Of a DNA stretch of 64,000 nucleotides, positions 26,483-38,505 are shown piece after piece. How positions within the stretch are numbered: the first letter of the stretch is position 1; each line of letters opens with the position of its first letter. The notes beneath the pieces are model-generated. The model was not told the origin of the DNA, searched no databases, and saw only the letters and a program-made list of their open reading frames with translations. The translations under genes and the position numbers were made by a program. Origin of the DNA: Penicillus capitatus. Its lineage: Eukaryota; Chlorophyta. The stretch lies in the NCBI GenBank assembly GCA_965649825.1, contig OZ287697.1, forward strand, positions 930,001 through 994,000, given 5' to 3'.

Positions 26483-27729
26483 ACTTGTATTGATGTGCTA
26501 CATCTTCCTAGTAGAGTCCTGCTAAGCAAGGGGCGTATCGTCCAATGTCGCGCAGATGATGATGTCGACAGAAAAAAACCGTGGTTCAACAAAGAGCTAG
26601 AAGTGGAACTCCGCGACGGCAGATTTCTGCGTTTGCACACGACTGGTATACAATCTGGGAACATAGAAAGCCTGCTTTTTCTACACGAGCCTTGCTTCCC
26701 GTTCGTACTTCCAAGTGTGTGCACCTGATCCTCGTCCTTCGACAGGTTCTTGCGGCCTTGTCCGTGATCCAAAAGAATCACAACACGTGAGGACTGGGGT
26801 CCAATTCATTTCCAAAGTCGGACAGTTCTCTTTCATACTGTTCCCCATCGGAATGACTTTTTGAGGTTATCGTCTTTGAGCTTCAAAGACCTACAAGCTT
26901 AGAGTGCACATAATATGAAAAACCAGGTGTCCGGCCTTCCTTGTGCAGGTGGAACGTAACAGCGCACTTGGGACATTCTCTTCTTCGGATCCTTGTTCAA
27001 TTGACTTCTTCTCAGCGGACCTTTTTCGAAGACAATCTCTCGCCCGGTAAAAGGTGTGTTATTAGCTAATGATGCTGTTTTAAAGGCCTTTCCTTTACGT
27101 ATCATAAAAACGACACAGGGTCAACGTCATGGCCACACGAAGAGTGGATGTTTGCTGGCTGCTCTGTCGTTCTCCTGTAGAACAGCGCAGCGACTCTCTC
27201 CTACAAGAAACGCGCCGGCATAGGAATCCGTGTTTATCAAAAGGGATCGAATGGTGGCGGCAGACTGAACAAACAGGTGAATGCGACAAGAACGGACTGA
27301 CCGACTGCCAACAGCGTGCAAAACATGTTCAGGAGAAATTGCGAACGCGTTTCTTCGAAGAGCGCCCGTCGCATACTCAAGAATTGTCGATCCGGCCGAC
27401 AGCACTGATTGTGCAGTATACCGCCGTCATTTTCAGATGTTCTCGCTGATAGATTTAGAACGCGAACGACGAGCAGACAGCATGGATCTCATCAGATTTG
27501 CTTTCCGTCCTCGGACAGTATTCCGTGAACTGTTTGTTTGGTCCATACGTGAGGGTGACGAAGTCCAGCGCTCTGTCAGTATCAGTATCCTTGAACATGA
27601 CGTCGACCGAGATTGGACGATGCAGTACAACGATTAGCCGGGAAACTAAACGCGTTGTTGTCATTCTCAAACGTGCTTTCCGCCGCCAAACGTAAATACT
27701 TATCGAAAAGCCACAAAGTCATCTGGAAG
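26483..27729. other. 1.2 kb without a recognisable gene
   Basis: Only short frames on both strands. The first 300 bp follow the end of the inverted-repeat homology (26446), so this is unique sequence beyond the duplication edge. The last part is the lectin 2 upstream region. Confidence 0.35.
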
Positions 27730-28934
27730 ATGTGGCTGAACGCGTCGCGTTTGCTTGTCGTTGCGACGTTCTTTCTCTTCCTCTCCTGTTCCGCGTCGGC
27801 ATATGTCGATAACGGCGAAAAAGACCCGGAGCTCGTTCATGAAAGCAGCCGTCTTTCCGGAGTCTCTTCTCCAAAGGAAGACATCGTTCCATTACTTGCT
27901 AAGAACGCCGCCGTAAGACAGGAAATATCCTCCGTCAGCGATTCTCACAGGCTTGATGTGCGAAGGAAACGTTTGTCGGCGGACACAAAACTTACGGCGG
28001 CGTCGCCCACAGCCGTCCATGCTGCACGTCGTTTGGAGATGGTTGCATCGACTGTTTTGTTCGCGGAACGAGGTCGAATGTGATGCACATTCGAATCCAA
28101 GACGGCAGGCATAGTGAGTGGGAGGACCTCGGCTTCGAAATCGCAGACGAGATCGAATGCCTCAACCGTGCCGCCGCCGTCATCGACGTCATTGTGCTGG
28201 ACGTCAACCATCATCTTGTCCATAACACTTTCTCCGACGAAAAGTGGAGCGGTTGGGTGTTGAAAGGAGGAATATTGATGGAAGTGCCTTCCTGTGCCGC
28301 CCGATCATCGACCTCCATCGCCTGTATGGGGAGAGCAAGGAACAACGTGGCATATTATACGGGCTTTACCAGCGGGAAATGGTCGTCGTATATTAACATG
28401 GGGGGCACCATGTTGCATCCGATTGGGTGTGTGACGAGAGACAACGTCAAGATTAACTGTTTCGCCAGTGGAACAAACCTGCACCTGTATAACAGATACT
28501 GGTCAAAAGCAGGCTGGCGAGGCTGGCAAGATCTCGGTGGATCTGTGAAAGGGCGGCCGTCAGTGACGATATGGAATCTGACGGTGGATCGAAGAAGAAT
28601 CGATGTGTTTTCTTTAGACATTCGCACAAACAGCGTCATGCAGAAGACATGGGACGGATGGAGATGGCTCAAGTGGGTCGATCTGGGTGGCTACTTTGCC
28701 TCCAATCCCGAATGTGTGACGACTGGAGTCGACAAAATCCACTGCTTCGCCGTCAGCTATGAGTTCTATCTTCACAGGAACGATTACCAAGCAGGATGGT
28801 GGAGTGGCTGGACCAGTGTCGAAGTCAAGTGTATCGAAACACCGTCTTGTGTCGCTTCAAGCCCGAACGTGGTATCCTGTTATTGTCGGGACTTCAACCT
28901 AACCTTGATGGAGAAGGTCTTCGACTACAACTAA
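27730..28934 (+). CDS. Secreted PLL/DUF346-like lectin 2
   Basis: The ATG at 27730 starts a signal peptide (MWLNASRLLVVATFFLFLSC). Exon 1 runs to 27912. A 53-nt intron (27913-27965, GTAAGA donor, TTGATGTG near the acceptor) joins LAKNAA to ETFVGGHKTYGG in phase 0. Exon 2 reads the propeller: RPCCTSFGDGCIDCFVRG, SEWEDLGFEI, KWSGWVLKGG, RGWQDLGGSV, KWVDLGGYF and a last blade ending EKVFDYN at 28934. It is the most divergent of the full-length copies (different signal peptide, changed blade surface), and all seven blades and most Cys pairs are kept. Confidence 0.75.
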
Positions 28935-29409
28935 GATCTGCCCGGTCTGCCAAACAAATGATTTGTCGACCGCCGTCGCTTTTATTCATTGTTCTCACTC
29001 AAATCTTCAATCTGTCAAACGAGCAACCATTGTGTAAGGCTTCTCCGTTTGATTGTGGAATGAATGTCCAGATGGGCCCGGACTTGAACTTTCATCAGGT
29101 TCGAGTACTCAACGTCAGCCTTCCTTTGTTCTCCAGTACTTTAGAACAGAAACCATTGGAGAAGCGACATGTTTTTCCTCGGGCGTTTGCACAAATCGAT
29201 CAGCCCATCACTGTGACGATGTCCACACTCTTTCTTCGGAAAGTCACGCCGTACTCTGCAAGTACGTGTCTCTCTCGGATGCGTCGTCCAGTACTTTGTT
29301 CGTGTCGTACGCATGAGTCTCAGTTGACACGGCAATTCGCATCAGGGCATCGGTCGACCTGCACATTTCTCTCCGACTGTCGTTTGTCTGTCTGTACGCC
29401 GAGTGAGAG
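28935..29409. other. Spacer between lectins 2 and 3
   Basis: Upstream region of lectin 3. A frame open at 28796-29437 is mostly antisense or out of phase and has no recognisable content. Confidence 0.35.
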
Positions 29410-30657
29410 ATGCCACGCGAACACTCTCTTCTACTGACGGTCGTCGCCGCTTTGATGACGGCGGCGGTCAAGTCGAGCGCCGTCTCAGCCGGTCTTCCAG
29501 AAGCGACTGGATGCAGGCCGAGGGCGGAAGACGCCGTTGGGGAACTCTCGGAAACCGACGTTTCTGTGGCGACCGTCGGCGGCGAGCCTTGTCTCTATTC
29601 GAACGCGGTCGAGGCTAGACCTCCTCGCGAGAAGTTCAGAAGAATCGGCGGCAGCGCACAGAGCCGACCGTGCTGCACGTCGTGGGGACCGGGCCGCATC
29701 GACTGCTTCGTTCAAGGCCCGAAGGCAAACGTGCTGCACATCCAGGGAGCCGATGGCGAGTGGCAGGACCTGGGCAATATCGTCATCATCGGCGACATCG
29801 AATGTGTGAGTCGCGACGTCGGCGACGTCGGCGTCATCGACGTGTTCGTGCAGGACAGATCCTCCCGTCTGCGCGTCAACACCTACGCGAGGGGTCAGTG
29901 GAGTGGCTGGAAGTCCCTGGGTGGGTCGGGGATGGAGGTCCCCTCCTGCGTGGCGCGGACAAAGAGCATCGTCAACTGCATGTCGAGAAAGATGGACGGT
30001 ACATATCAACACATCGGATCCGTCAGCGGCGACTGGATTTTTATCGACAACTTCGGTGACAGGGCCTGGACGCCGATGGCGTGTTCCGCCAAGTCCGCCG
30101 GTCACTTCGATTGCTTCGGCGGCGGAGATCACATGCATCTGTCGGTGCAGCGATGGAAAGACGACTGGATCGAGTGGGAGGATCTAGGTGTCCAAGCAAC
30201 TGGCCGACCATCTGTGACAACCTGGAACCAAAACAGAATCGACGTGTTTGTTATGTCGGCGGAGAGCAGAGCTGTTCTGCATCTGGCCTTCGATGGCGCT
30301 GCTCAGAGACCGGTGGAGGATCTGGGAGGCGTCTTCGGTTCCGCACCCGAGTGTGTGACACCTGTGGTCGGCATCATCCACTGCTTCGCCGTTGGTGAAG
30401 GATCTTATCTCTACAGGAATTCGTTTTACCGGAAGCAGTGGACGGACTAGATCGAATCCTTTGGCTTCTTCCTGGATCATCCATCCTGTGTCGTCTCGAA
30501 CGAGCGCGAGATCACGTGTGCTGCCAGAAGATATAACAAAGAGGCGGTTTTCATCGCATACGATTTTGCCAGTAGCGAATTTGACCCGGACGTCAGCCCT
30601 CGTCGGATGCGCGTCGCGCAGGGAACACCTGTGACAATAGTGACTTACTCAAGCTAA
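29410..30657 (+). pseudogene. Secreted PLL/DUF346-like lectin 3, interrupted by an in-frame stop in the last blades
   Basis: The ATG at 29410 begins a signal peptide (SLLLTVVAALMTAAVKSS). The gene is read without an intron. Blades include RPCCTSWGPGRIDCFVQG, QWSGWKSLGG, DWIEWEDLG and GVFGSAPECVTP. In the sixth blade, where the paralogues read KWGGW, this copy reads QWTD followed by TAG at 30448-30450. The same frame then continues as a normal seventh blade (DHPSCVVSNEREITCAARRY) to a TAA at 30657, with a longer tail than the paralogues. The simplest reading is a recent nonsense mutation, with TGG changed to TAG. Readthrough or a sequencing error would be the alternatives. Confidence 0.75.
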
Positions 30658-31319
30658 AGACATAGACGACAAAATCGTCTGGTTCTAATACCCCGTCCGA
30701 ATTTTTATGGCATCACGCCACTTGTCATGGTTTCCTCGTGCGTGAGGACACTCCTCGAACGGGCATGCATCCACCGCCTCTGTGATCCAAGGCACTCGTC
30801 ACACGTACGCTTTGATGATGGAGGACATGTCGAGAATCGAAAAACAATGATAATGAACTTGAGCCAGATTCGGCGCGAACGAAGCAGATAAAGTCACACT
30901 CGGATGAAGTGCCAAGAACTCGAGATGTTCCTACGCGAATTGTCGCCCTTCAATACCCATGGCGGTAAAGAATTCCTAACCGTAAGCTCTAACAACTGCG
31001 AACTCATGCATGCAATCGACAACCATCCCTATCGTTGCGAAGGAGGTTCGTGGAGATTCTCCATCCGCTGCTCCATGCGGCCGTGAGGCGCCTGGATGGT
31101 TATTTGAACGCGCAACAATCGCGATGGTTGTCTTCGGCGATTCGAGTACCCACCTCCAACGGGACCCGAAGAGCAGAGAGCTTTTGCAAAAATTCCAATA
31201 GTGTTACTGTTCCGGTGAGAATAAACATTTATGTGTTTGACATGACAGGACACAGCGTCGCACAGCAGACGGAATACAATACCGGATACGTCGAAGTTGG
31301 ACCATTGCAACGCATGCTG
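30658..31319. other. Spacer downstream of lectin 3
   Basis: Short frames only, no recognisable product. It ends where the second relic+lectin block begins. Confidence 0.3.
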
Positions 31320-32264
31320 CTGGATCGCCCAACAAAGCCTTCCTTTCTCTAAGACGGTTTTCAATTAGGTAGAGAACGTAGATAGAACAGAAAAAACTTC
31401 AAAAGCATCCTTTCCTTTTTTCGATCATACATCGAATGTCTCCTCGTCGATGGATGGATGCAATACTCATAACGAGCTATATTTCGCCGCCGGGTCTGTC
31501 AAGAATCTCTCTTAGCTTAAAGCCGTGGAAGGTCGTTCAAGTAGTTTTATGACAGACGCATTGCGTGTCGTCAAAGCAGGCTGCAACAAGCGAGAAATGA
31601 CAGACAAGGCGGAGTTATAAAAGAGAAGCGTCTAAATATGTTAATTGTGGCGCGGCCGGAAGCGGGCAGCAGTCCTGATGATCTGACGGCGAAGGTAACA
31701 GATGTTCCTGTGGGTAATTCATGGGCACGCGTGTCAGAGTAAAAGCGAAAAAACAGGGTTCTCGTTTTCTTACAAAGAATTTAGCTTTTTATTGTCATCT
31801 TATCACCTCGTAAATCCCATCTGTCTCTGTCAGTCAAACCACAGGCTTTACAGTTCCCCTCGATACGGGCCCGACCAACCTTCTGTATTCAAACAGCTTT
31901 AACAAGTAGGGCCCACAATCACCGATTGCCTCCGAGCTGTCAACGATGTCAGTCACCCTTGTGGCCTTCGCGGATGTATGTTTTTTTCAAAGATGGTAGG
32001 TATCGCAAACAATTGCGAATCTTGTTACTATTCGATGAGCTCGGTCATCAAAACTGACCAAAATAACAATCACTGTAACTATTGAAGAAGTGACAAGAAC
32101 TCGACAACCGATAGAAACAAATATGGTGCTTGAAGCGACGATTCGTCGATGAAGTGAGAGGATAGATCAATGAGGGAGACAGTCGATCTGATCGCCGACG
32201 AGAGAACTTGTTTTCTCTGGTGTTGCGTCTGTGCTTTCTTGTCATGTGCATAAACCGTTCCCCA

Positions 32265-32424
32265 AAAGTCCTGCCTCAGACACGCATGCCCGACTTGGCG
32301 AATCAAATCTGGCAGTACTCCACGAATGCTTTCATACCAAAGATCGACAAGCAGTTCAAGGAGGCCGTCGCGCTGCTTGGATTTAACATTGAAAAGACTG
32401 GCAAAAAGGCAAACAGGACTGTGA
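32265..32424 (+). pseudogene. Sulfotransferase C-terminal relic 2
   Basis: MPDLANQIWQYSTNAFIPKI, DKQFKEAVALLGFNIEKTGK aligns with the C terminus of sulfotransferases A/B. Here the frame is open across the position of the stop in relic 1, but no PAPS-binding part exists upstream. It is a decayed fragment carried with the lectin block. Confidence 0.65.
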
Positions 32425-33079
32425 AAGACAATTCGATGGGCTTGCAAATTCGGTACCAATGTTATCCGTTCAATCTAGCGAGTCTTGCGCGTGAGAGGTA
32501 TCGTTTTCCATTGCGCGACAGTTCAAACAAAGACGTGTGCGAACACCAAGATCAAAGAGCAGAGCGGTCGATCGGGCAGGTGACGACATCAAAACAACAG
32601 ACGCTTCGTGTCTCGTCGAACGCGTGGGGAATCCCTGCCACAACACCTAGAAAAAGCTCCCGAATCTGAGTTCAAGGATTGTGTACTTCTTCATTTCATA
32701 CAGAATATTGAAATGGCTGTCTCCGAGAAGGGGGAAAGACTTGGTTCTCGATCTGCCTGTGAGAGGCGAAAGCACCGTGGTTTGGAGACGAAGAACCAAC
32801 GCGACGCTTCCGATGACATCGCCGTTAGAGTTCGGTACTTCCATCGTCGAAGCAGAAGAGACGAACTGCGCCGCTTTCTCTGGCCGACACGACAGCAATC
32901 GTCCTGTTCGATCGTCGGCGCACCGCATCTGCAGCTAATGTTGCAAAAAATGGCACATTAAACTGTTCCACAGTTGTTGGACTGTTGAGTATTTGATGGA
33001 TTTGGCAGACAGAACTCGGTACCGATAAAAACGAATTGCCAACTCATTTGTTTGGCAGACCAATCAAGCAGGCAGAACT

Positions 33080-34347
33080 TCAGGCATACTTGTAGACGAC
33101 CTCGATCAGCTCTTTGTTGAATCCGCGCATGTAACAGGACACTTCGTTTGCATTGGAAACAACACAGGACGGTGTCTCGAGGAACGGCACATATGTGTTG
33201 ACCCAGCCACCCCACTTTCCATCTGCGTAGTCATTCTTGTAGAGATAGGATTTGGCACCGATGGCAAAACAGTGGTTCTTGCCGACACCGGTGGTCACAC
33301 ATTCAGGCGCCGAGTCAAAGACGCCTCCGAGATCGACCCACTCCTGCCACTTTCCATTGAAGGTCTTCTGCATGACGCTGTTCGTACTAACGCCCAATGT
33401 GAAAACGTCGATCCTGTTAGCGTCCCATGTCGTCACTGACGGTCGGCCTTTCACCAGACCTTTGAGGTTTTCATAACCGCCCCATCCTGATCCCTGGATC
33501 CAGAATCTTTGATAGAGGTTCAAGTTCAATCCGCTGACGAAGCAGTTGAAATGCGTTGCATCTCTTGCCGAACATCCAATGGGGTTGAACAAGCCCCCTC
33601 CCAGGTCATAATACGACGTCCATTTTCCATCAGTAGCTCCAATGTGATAGCCTCTGTTTGTCGTTCCTCTCAACATGCAGTTGACGATTTTGGGCGTTCG
33701 GACGGCACAAGAAGGCACCTCCATCAATCTCCCCCCTTTGGACTGCCAGCCGTTCCATTTTCCGCCAGAAAACGTGTTGATGTTGAGTCCAATTGCAACG
33801 TCCAGCACCAGGACGTCGATGAAGCCGACGTCACGACTGACGCATTCTATCTCGTCGACGATCACACCGCCGAGATCCTCCCATTCGCTATAGACTCCGT
33901 TGTCAATGGAAATGTGCATGACGTTCGATTTCGGTGCTCGGATGAAGCAGTCGACGCGGCCAGGTCCCCATGACGTGCAACATGGGCGGCCCTGCGCCTC
34001 GCCGCCGAGCATCTTGAACACATCGGTGACGCCTTTTTCCACGTCGCCGTTGACGTCCTTTAAAATACAGCGCCGTCAGAAAAAAAAATACCTCGGAAAG
34101 AACAGACGCACCTGCGGCTTCGCGAAAACATACGGTAGAAGGTCGTCTTTCTGGCGTGCATGTGCGTCTGCAGCGAGGAATTTAACGTAACTTCGTCCCG
34201 AGGCAAAAACTTACGATCGGAGTCTCTGCCGTCAAGATCTGTTTGCGCCGTCATCTTAGTAGTCGGGATCCAGGACCCGAAAACGCCATTGCAGGCGCAC
34301 AAAAGCGCTCCCGCGACGATTAGAGTCGAGAGGCTTGTCGTCTGCAT
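33080..34347 (-). CDS. Secreted seven-bladed PLL/DUF346-like lectin 4
   Basis: The ATG at 34347 gives a signal peptide (MQTTSLSTLIVAGALLCACN). The N-terminal part needs one or two short introns: a GTAAGT donor near 34225, and a final acceptor TTTTAAAG at about 34061 before DVNGDVEKG. The propeller exon is close to lectin 1, with seven blades: CCTSWGPGRVDCF, ECVSRDVGFIDVL, SCAVRTPKIVNCM, GCSARDATHFNCF, SVTTWDANRIDVF, ECVTTGVGKNHCF and SCVVSNANEVSCY at the blade starts. Five of seven show a Cys pair 8-9 residues apart. It ends ELIEVVYKYA at 33080. Its promoter contains TATTAAAG about 80 bp upstream of the ATG, shared with lectins 1 and 6. Confidence 0.75.
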
Positions 34348-35774
34348 CTTGGCGAGTTTCCAGAAGAAAACACAACCCGCTGTCAAAATTGCGACGAAAC
34401 GAATGCCAAATCCGGCGACGTTGACCTGCTTTAATAGCCTCTGCATTTAGACCATTAAGCCATTCGTTAACTTCAGCGGTGTGAATGGGGTGGCTTCTCC
34501 CTGATTTTCTCAGAGAGTCTTCATTTGGTAATGACGCAAGGACCTCGTGCGTTCTGTTACTTCGTTCAACAGTGATGCTGCTGTTCATGCCACTTCGGAA
34601 AGGAGGTTCTTCAAACGGGTCATTTCGTCGTCTTCTGCACACTTCGTACTGATGTATCTCCTTGCGTCAGTGAGCCGGTTTGTCGCTGTAGACATATTCG
34701 CGCCAAAAGACCACTGGTCGATATCAACAACCACTAACTCTCCTCAGTCCGAAGTATTTTTCATTACGACGCAAGGACGATGAATACATCTGTTCAGCAT
34801 TGTTATAATGCTCATACGGATAGAACGTCATGGTTCAAAAACGTGAAGATCGAAGCGATTGGTTCGAGGCGATGGCTGCTGCAATGCGCGTCGATAATGT
34901 CACCGCAGATGTCGTCGTATCATCTGACACTTCAAACGCCGTTTCTGGTCTCGAGGGTTGGCAGCTCTTGAATCGTCATCAAAGCCTCGATATCCACAAG
35001 GCTCGTCGACACTTCATCGTATGTGGCGACCGGTCGTTGTGTTGTTTCGGACGTCGAGTAATGCTTCGCCCTCACTGTAAATCTTAATACCAAGGCGTCA
35101 GCTTAAGGAGCGAGCAGATTTTTTGTCCAAAATCGGAATGTCTGCGAAGGGTTCATATCTCTCTGGATTCTCCCTAAGAAAGAGAATCGTTGTTATCGAC
35201 TTTTCGATAGGCAAGTGCGAAACGGACATTACTGAAAATGCGAATGCTTGAGACGAGAGCGACATGTATAAAGCACATTTGTACCGCTCCTTCGCCAGGC
35301 TTGCGTAAACGCATACACTCTCATTGTTCAAGCGCGTGTAGCTTGTCCGCGTCGTATCACACAAACAACGTGCGTTGCGGATTCCTACGAACGCGTTTGC
35401 CGTTTGTTTTGCGAATCGAAGTATAATGCAACTTCGTATAGTTGATTCGCTATCGGACTTGAGGCCGCTAAGCGGAGGACAGAGGATCTGCATGCATATG
35501 ACGGCGTCTTGTCAACAACGCATCTGAAAGCAGAGGAGCTATTGTCTCAATATCTGCGGACACAACCGAAGCTAACCCTAGACGAGGTCCGACAAAAGAG
35601 CGAACCTGTCTACTGTTCGAATGTACGACACAGACAACGATAGTTCGTCTATGGACTTGACATTGGTATGAGAGAAGCCTTGTGCTATGAAACGCCTCTG
35701 TAAATCTCTAGAAGCGGTATGTAAGCAAGACGACCCCCTTGCTGAATCTCCTGACTGCGCACGTGATCTCGTCT
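34348..35774. other. 1.4 kb without a confident gene
   Basis: 34348-34690 is the lectin 4 upstream region, the segment also found next to lectin 6 at 62808-63135. Beyond that only short, unrelated frames are open on either strand. Confidence 0.35.
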
Positions 35775-36450
35775 TCAAGGAAGACAACACAATATGGAGT
35801 GTCGACAAGGAATACAAACGACATGGAAGGATGGTCGGACGGGACTAAACGCACCTACCGTCATCAACTTCTCTACTATATGAATAACCAACCTCTCCAG
35901 GTTCAAGTAGAAAACGTGCGAACAAGAACTGTATACGACGTTGGTACTCGGCACCAAGACATCGATGATACCGACATTACGGCGAACGCATTCGAAGTCG
36001 TTGACGATGCGCCACCGAGAAGCTCCGATTCTCTGCAATCGCCATTGTCGTTCGACATATGCAGCACGCTTGATTTCGTCCTCAAGACGAAGCAGTCGAC
36101 GCGTCGAGGTCCTCGCGACGTGCAGCACGTTCTGTTGTGTGTCCTGTTCCCTAGTGTCAGAGCGTTCTTGCCTACAGCTTCATCGCGTCAATGTCGACGT
36201 TGGCGTAAGAAGACGTCGAGAGCGCCTTTTCCGACAACATTTTACGGTGCCGCATCGGAAAGCATTTGCGCATTCGTTTCTTCTGTAGAGCCAGCAGCGG
36301 GACGCAAACGCGAACGCAAACAGCAGTCACTAAGCAGAGACATTTCGTCTCGAGGAATCTTTTCCTCTGACGAAGATCGGCAAAAAGCAGCCAGATGACA
36401 AAAGACAGAAACAGATGCTACGAGAAGTAAAGAGATCTTGTCCGACGCAA
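35775..36450 (-). pseudogene. Lectin 5 pseudogene (N-terminal blades only)
   Basis: On the minus strand a signal-like segment (ISLLLVASVSVFCHLAAFC) near 36420 is followed by TCCTSRGPRRVDCFVL, RTKSSVLHMSNDNG, SELLGG and, in another frame, FECVRRNVGIIDVLVP. These match the first two blades of lectins 1/4. Frames change and no later blade is found, so this is a truncated, frameshifted copy. Confidence 0.65.
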
Positions 36451-37066
36451 GTACCCGACAGAGACGCGATGCGTCGCCTCGCTGCAATCTTCTTACAAGA
36501 GGTCTTTGCTGCCAGATCGTTCACACGTGCGTATCGATCACCTCTTCAGTCCATGTTCAACCCACAGGATCTTCTTCAGGTGACACTCTGGCTGCACTGC
36601 TTGTTTCGAGATTCCCGGTTGCTATATGTCTCTCGACTAAGAAGCATAACGACTGATTGATTTCGGCCGTCGCCTATTGTATTCCCCCTCGATCATAAGA
36701 TCTACGTCATGCGATGATCTGCCAAGGCATTGAGTAGCAACGAATTGCTATTTGTCCGTTCAAGACAGAAAGCGACGCGACGGATGTCGACATCGACACT
36801 CTTACCTTCTTATCGTACGCATATAAGTTCGCACTGTTCCCTCTACACAAGAATCGCGCCTGTTTTCTCTGTGAGAGTCGTACCGAACAAGCAACGTCCG
36901 TATGCTGTGTTCACTCTTAAACAGATCTGCGTCAAACGGAGGAGAGCAATAGAAAGGAGAAACATCGACCGTGCGTCATGACACTTTGCCCGACAGTCAC
37001 TGTTTGAAAACGCTCTTTTCCTCTAATCATCATTCCAAATGGCATATCTGAAGATGCCTTCGCAGA
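36451..37066. other. Spacer between the lectin pseudogene and ERCC8
   Basis: About 600 bp with no coherent reading frame. It serves as the 3' flank of ERCC8. Confidence 0.35.
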
Positions 37067-38365
37067 TCAAGTGCTCCAGCTATCTTCATCTGTCTCTCTA
37101 TGGCTTCCTTCAATCTCCCACACAGCTATGTGAGGATCTTCGGCGCCAGAGTAGAGCTCATGTAGGGCTGCGTTATAACAGCAGCAGTGGACAGTGCTCA
37201 TGTGTCCCCGCAACACGCACTTCATGTCTCCATTCTCCACATCGTATACCTGTAATCCCGCCATAGACATAATTGCCTGTCTCCCATCTGGAAAGAATCT
37301 CTTACATGCAGAGCGCTGCCGGACGGGAAGAAGAGGAGCCTTCCATCCTCACTCATACTGAGCTGCCGGTTCCGTATGGAACGATTGAAGGCATTTGGGA
37401 ACTGCACGAAAAGACGTGTCAAATGCAGTGTATCCCAGACAATCAGGCAACTGTCTGTCCCTGCTGAGATCAGCAGACGTCCATCGGGACTCTGAACCAG
37501 ATCCGTGATCATGCCTCGATGAACAGCCCCTTCTGTGTTGCCCTTCTGTGAAGCTACCTCTTGAGCAGATTGGTGAAGATTGAAGACGTGGAGGCAGCCC
37601 GACTGGCGGATATCCCAAAGCCGCAGCTGTCCATCCCTGCAACCTGAAGCACCGAGACGTTTGGCGAAGAAGGCCAGGCGCACGGCGACCTGAATAAATC
37701 TGAAATTCGTGGTTTCTAGACCAAACGCTTCGTCGTGCAGCACGTGGGTGGCCATGTAACGTATGGGTACATGCACCCGAGTCCATGTCGCAAATCCGGA
37801 CGGCTGCATCCTCGCTGCCGATGCAGATAAGACAGTGCGTGCCCAACGGCGACACAGCCACACTCGAGACGCGTGATCCCATCTCCCATTCCCATGCCAC
37901 CTGCAATCTGCACACCAACCGTAGGCATCAACGCTCTCTTGGAGAAGCAGTCCGCCGGGACCTGTTGGCGTCCCACACTTTGACATGCTCATCATAGGAT
38001 CCAGAAATGAAGATGCCGTTGTCAACGGGGTACCATTCCACGCAGGAAACCGGAAGTTGATGAGATCGATGGATCGTGGCGATGGGAGTGTGTACGGATC
38101 CTCTGTCATCGCATCGCGATGGAACCTATGTGTCAACATTCTCATTCTTTCTCACACAAAGCGAGTGACCACATGAGTGTCGTACAGGACAATTGCAGCG
38201 TCTTGACGTGCAGCCAGCATTCTGCCGTAGGTTGATTGCTCGAGAGCAAGCCACAGTATCGCCGACGGCGTCTCATCGTGTCCTTTCTCACACTTAATCC
38301 ATTTCGTTTTGCTCAAGGCCAATCCACACAGTCTACGTCACATCCTTCGATTCTCACTCTTCCAT
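37067..38365 (-). CDS. ERCC8: WD40 protein ERCC8 / CSA (transcription-coupled repair)
   Basis: Substrate receptor of the CRL4 ubiquitin ligase in transcription-coupled nucleotide excision repair. Exons read, in order: RMLAARQDAAIVLYDTHV; SCVEWYPVDNGIFISGSYD and DEHVKVWDANR; RVSSVAVSPLGTHCLICIGS and VRICDMDSGACTHTL; GQLRLWDIRQSGCLHVF; VQSPDGRLLISAGTDSCLIV; then VYDVENGDMKCVLRGHMSTV and NAALHELYSGAEDPHIAVWE. Each aligns with the matching blade of human CSA, including EWYP and the final GH-TV-CC ... ELYSG block. The proposed start is ATG at 38365, encoding only MEE before a 25-nt intron (38357-38333) and then LCGLALSK. If that intron is wrong, the start is elsewhere. The stop is at 37067. Confidence 0.8.
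38333..38357 (-). other. Candidate 25-nt first intron of ERCC8
   Basis: GTGAGA donor at 38357, GGATGTGACG in the middle and TAG at the end. Splicing gives MEELCGLALSK in frame with the rest of ERCC8. It has nearly the whole branch motif inside 25 nt. Confidence 0.45.
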
Positions 38366-38505
38366 AAGTGTGACGTTATGCCGTTCGTAAAGAAGATTGG
38401 CAAAGACGAGATCGTCACGCACCCCGAGTTCGCGATTGTAGATGCCGCGCACGACATTCATCTTGGGCAATGGATGCCCATCATCTGCGTCTTCGATTCA
38501 GGACG

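Larger units (their letters stand above)
31320..34480. repeat. Duplicated block, copy 2 (sulfotransferase relic + lectin)
   Basis: Second copy of 15300-18090 in the same orientation. It shares the AAGGTCGTTCAAGTAG segment, the relic, the CGACAGTTCAAACAAAG spacer, the lectin on the minus strand and the lectin promoter. Confidence 0.75.

Noticed and set aside
34780-35750. Possible further lectin or sulfotransferase relics
   Set aside because: Several short frames were compared with blade and PAPS motifs and did not match.
38378-38505. An upstream ORF before the solute-binding protein
   Set aside because: An ATG at 38378 opens a frame that overlaps the main start in another phase. It may act as a uORF, but there is no evidence beyond its presence.
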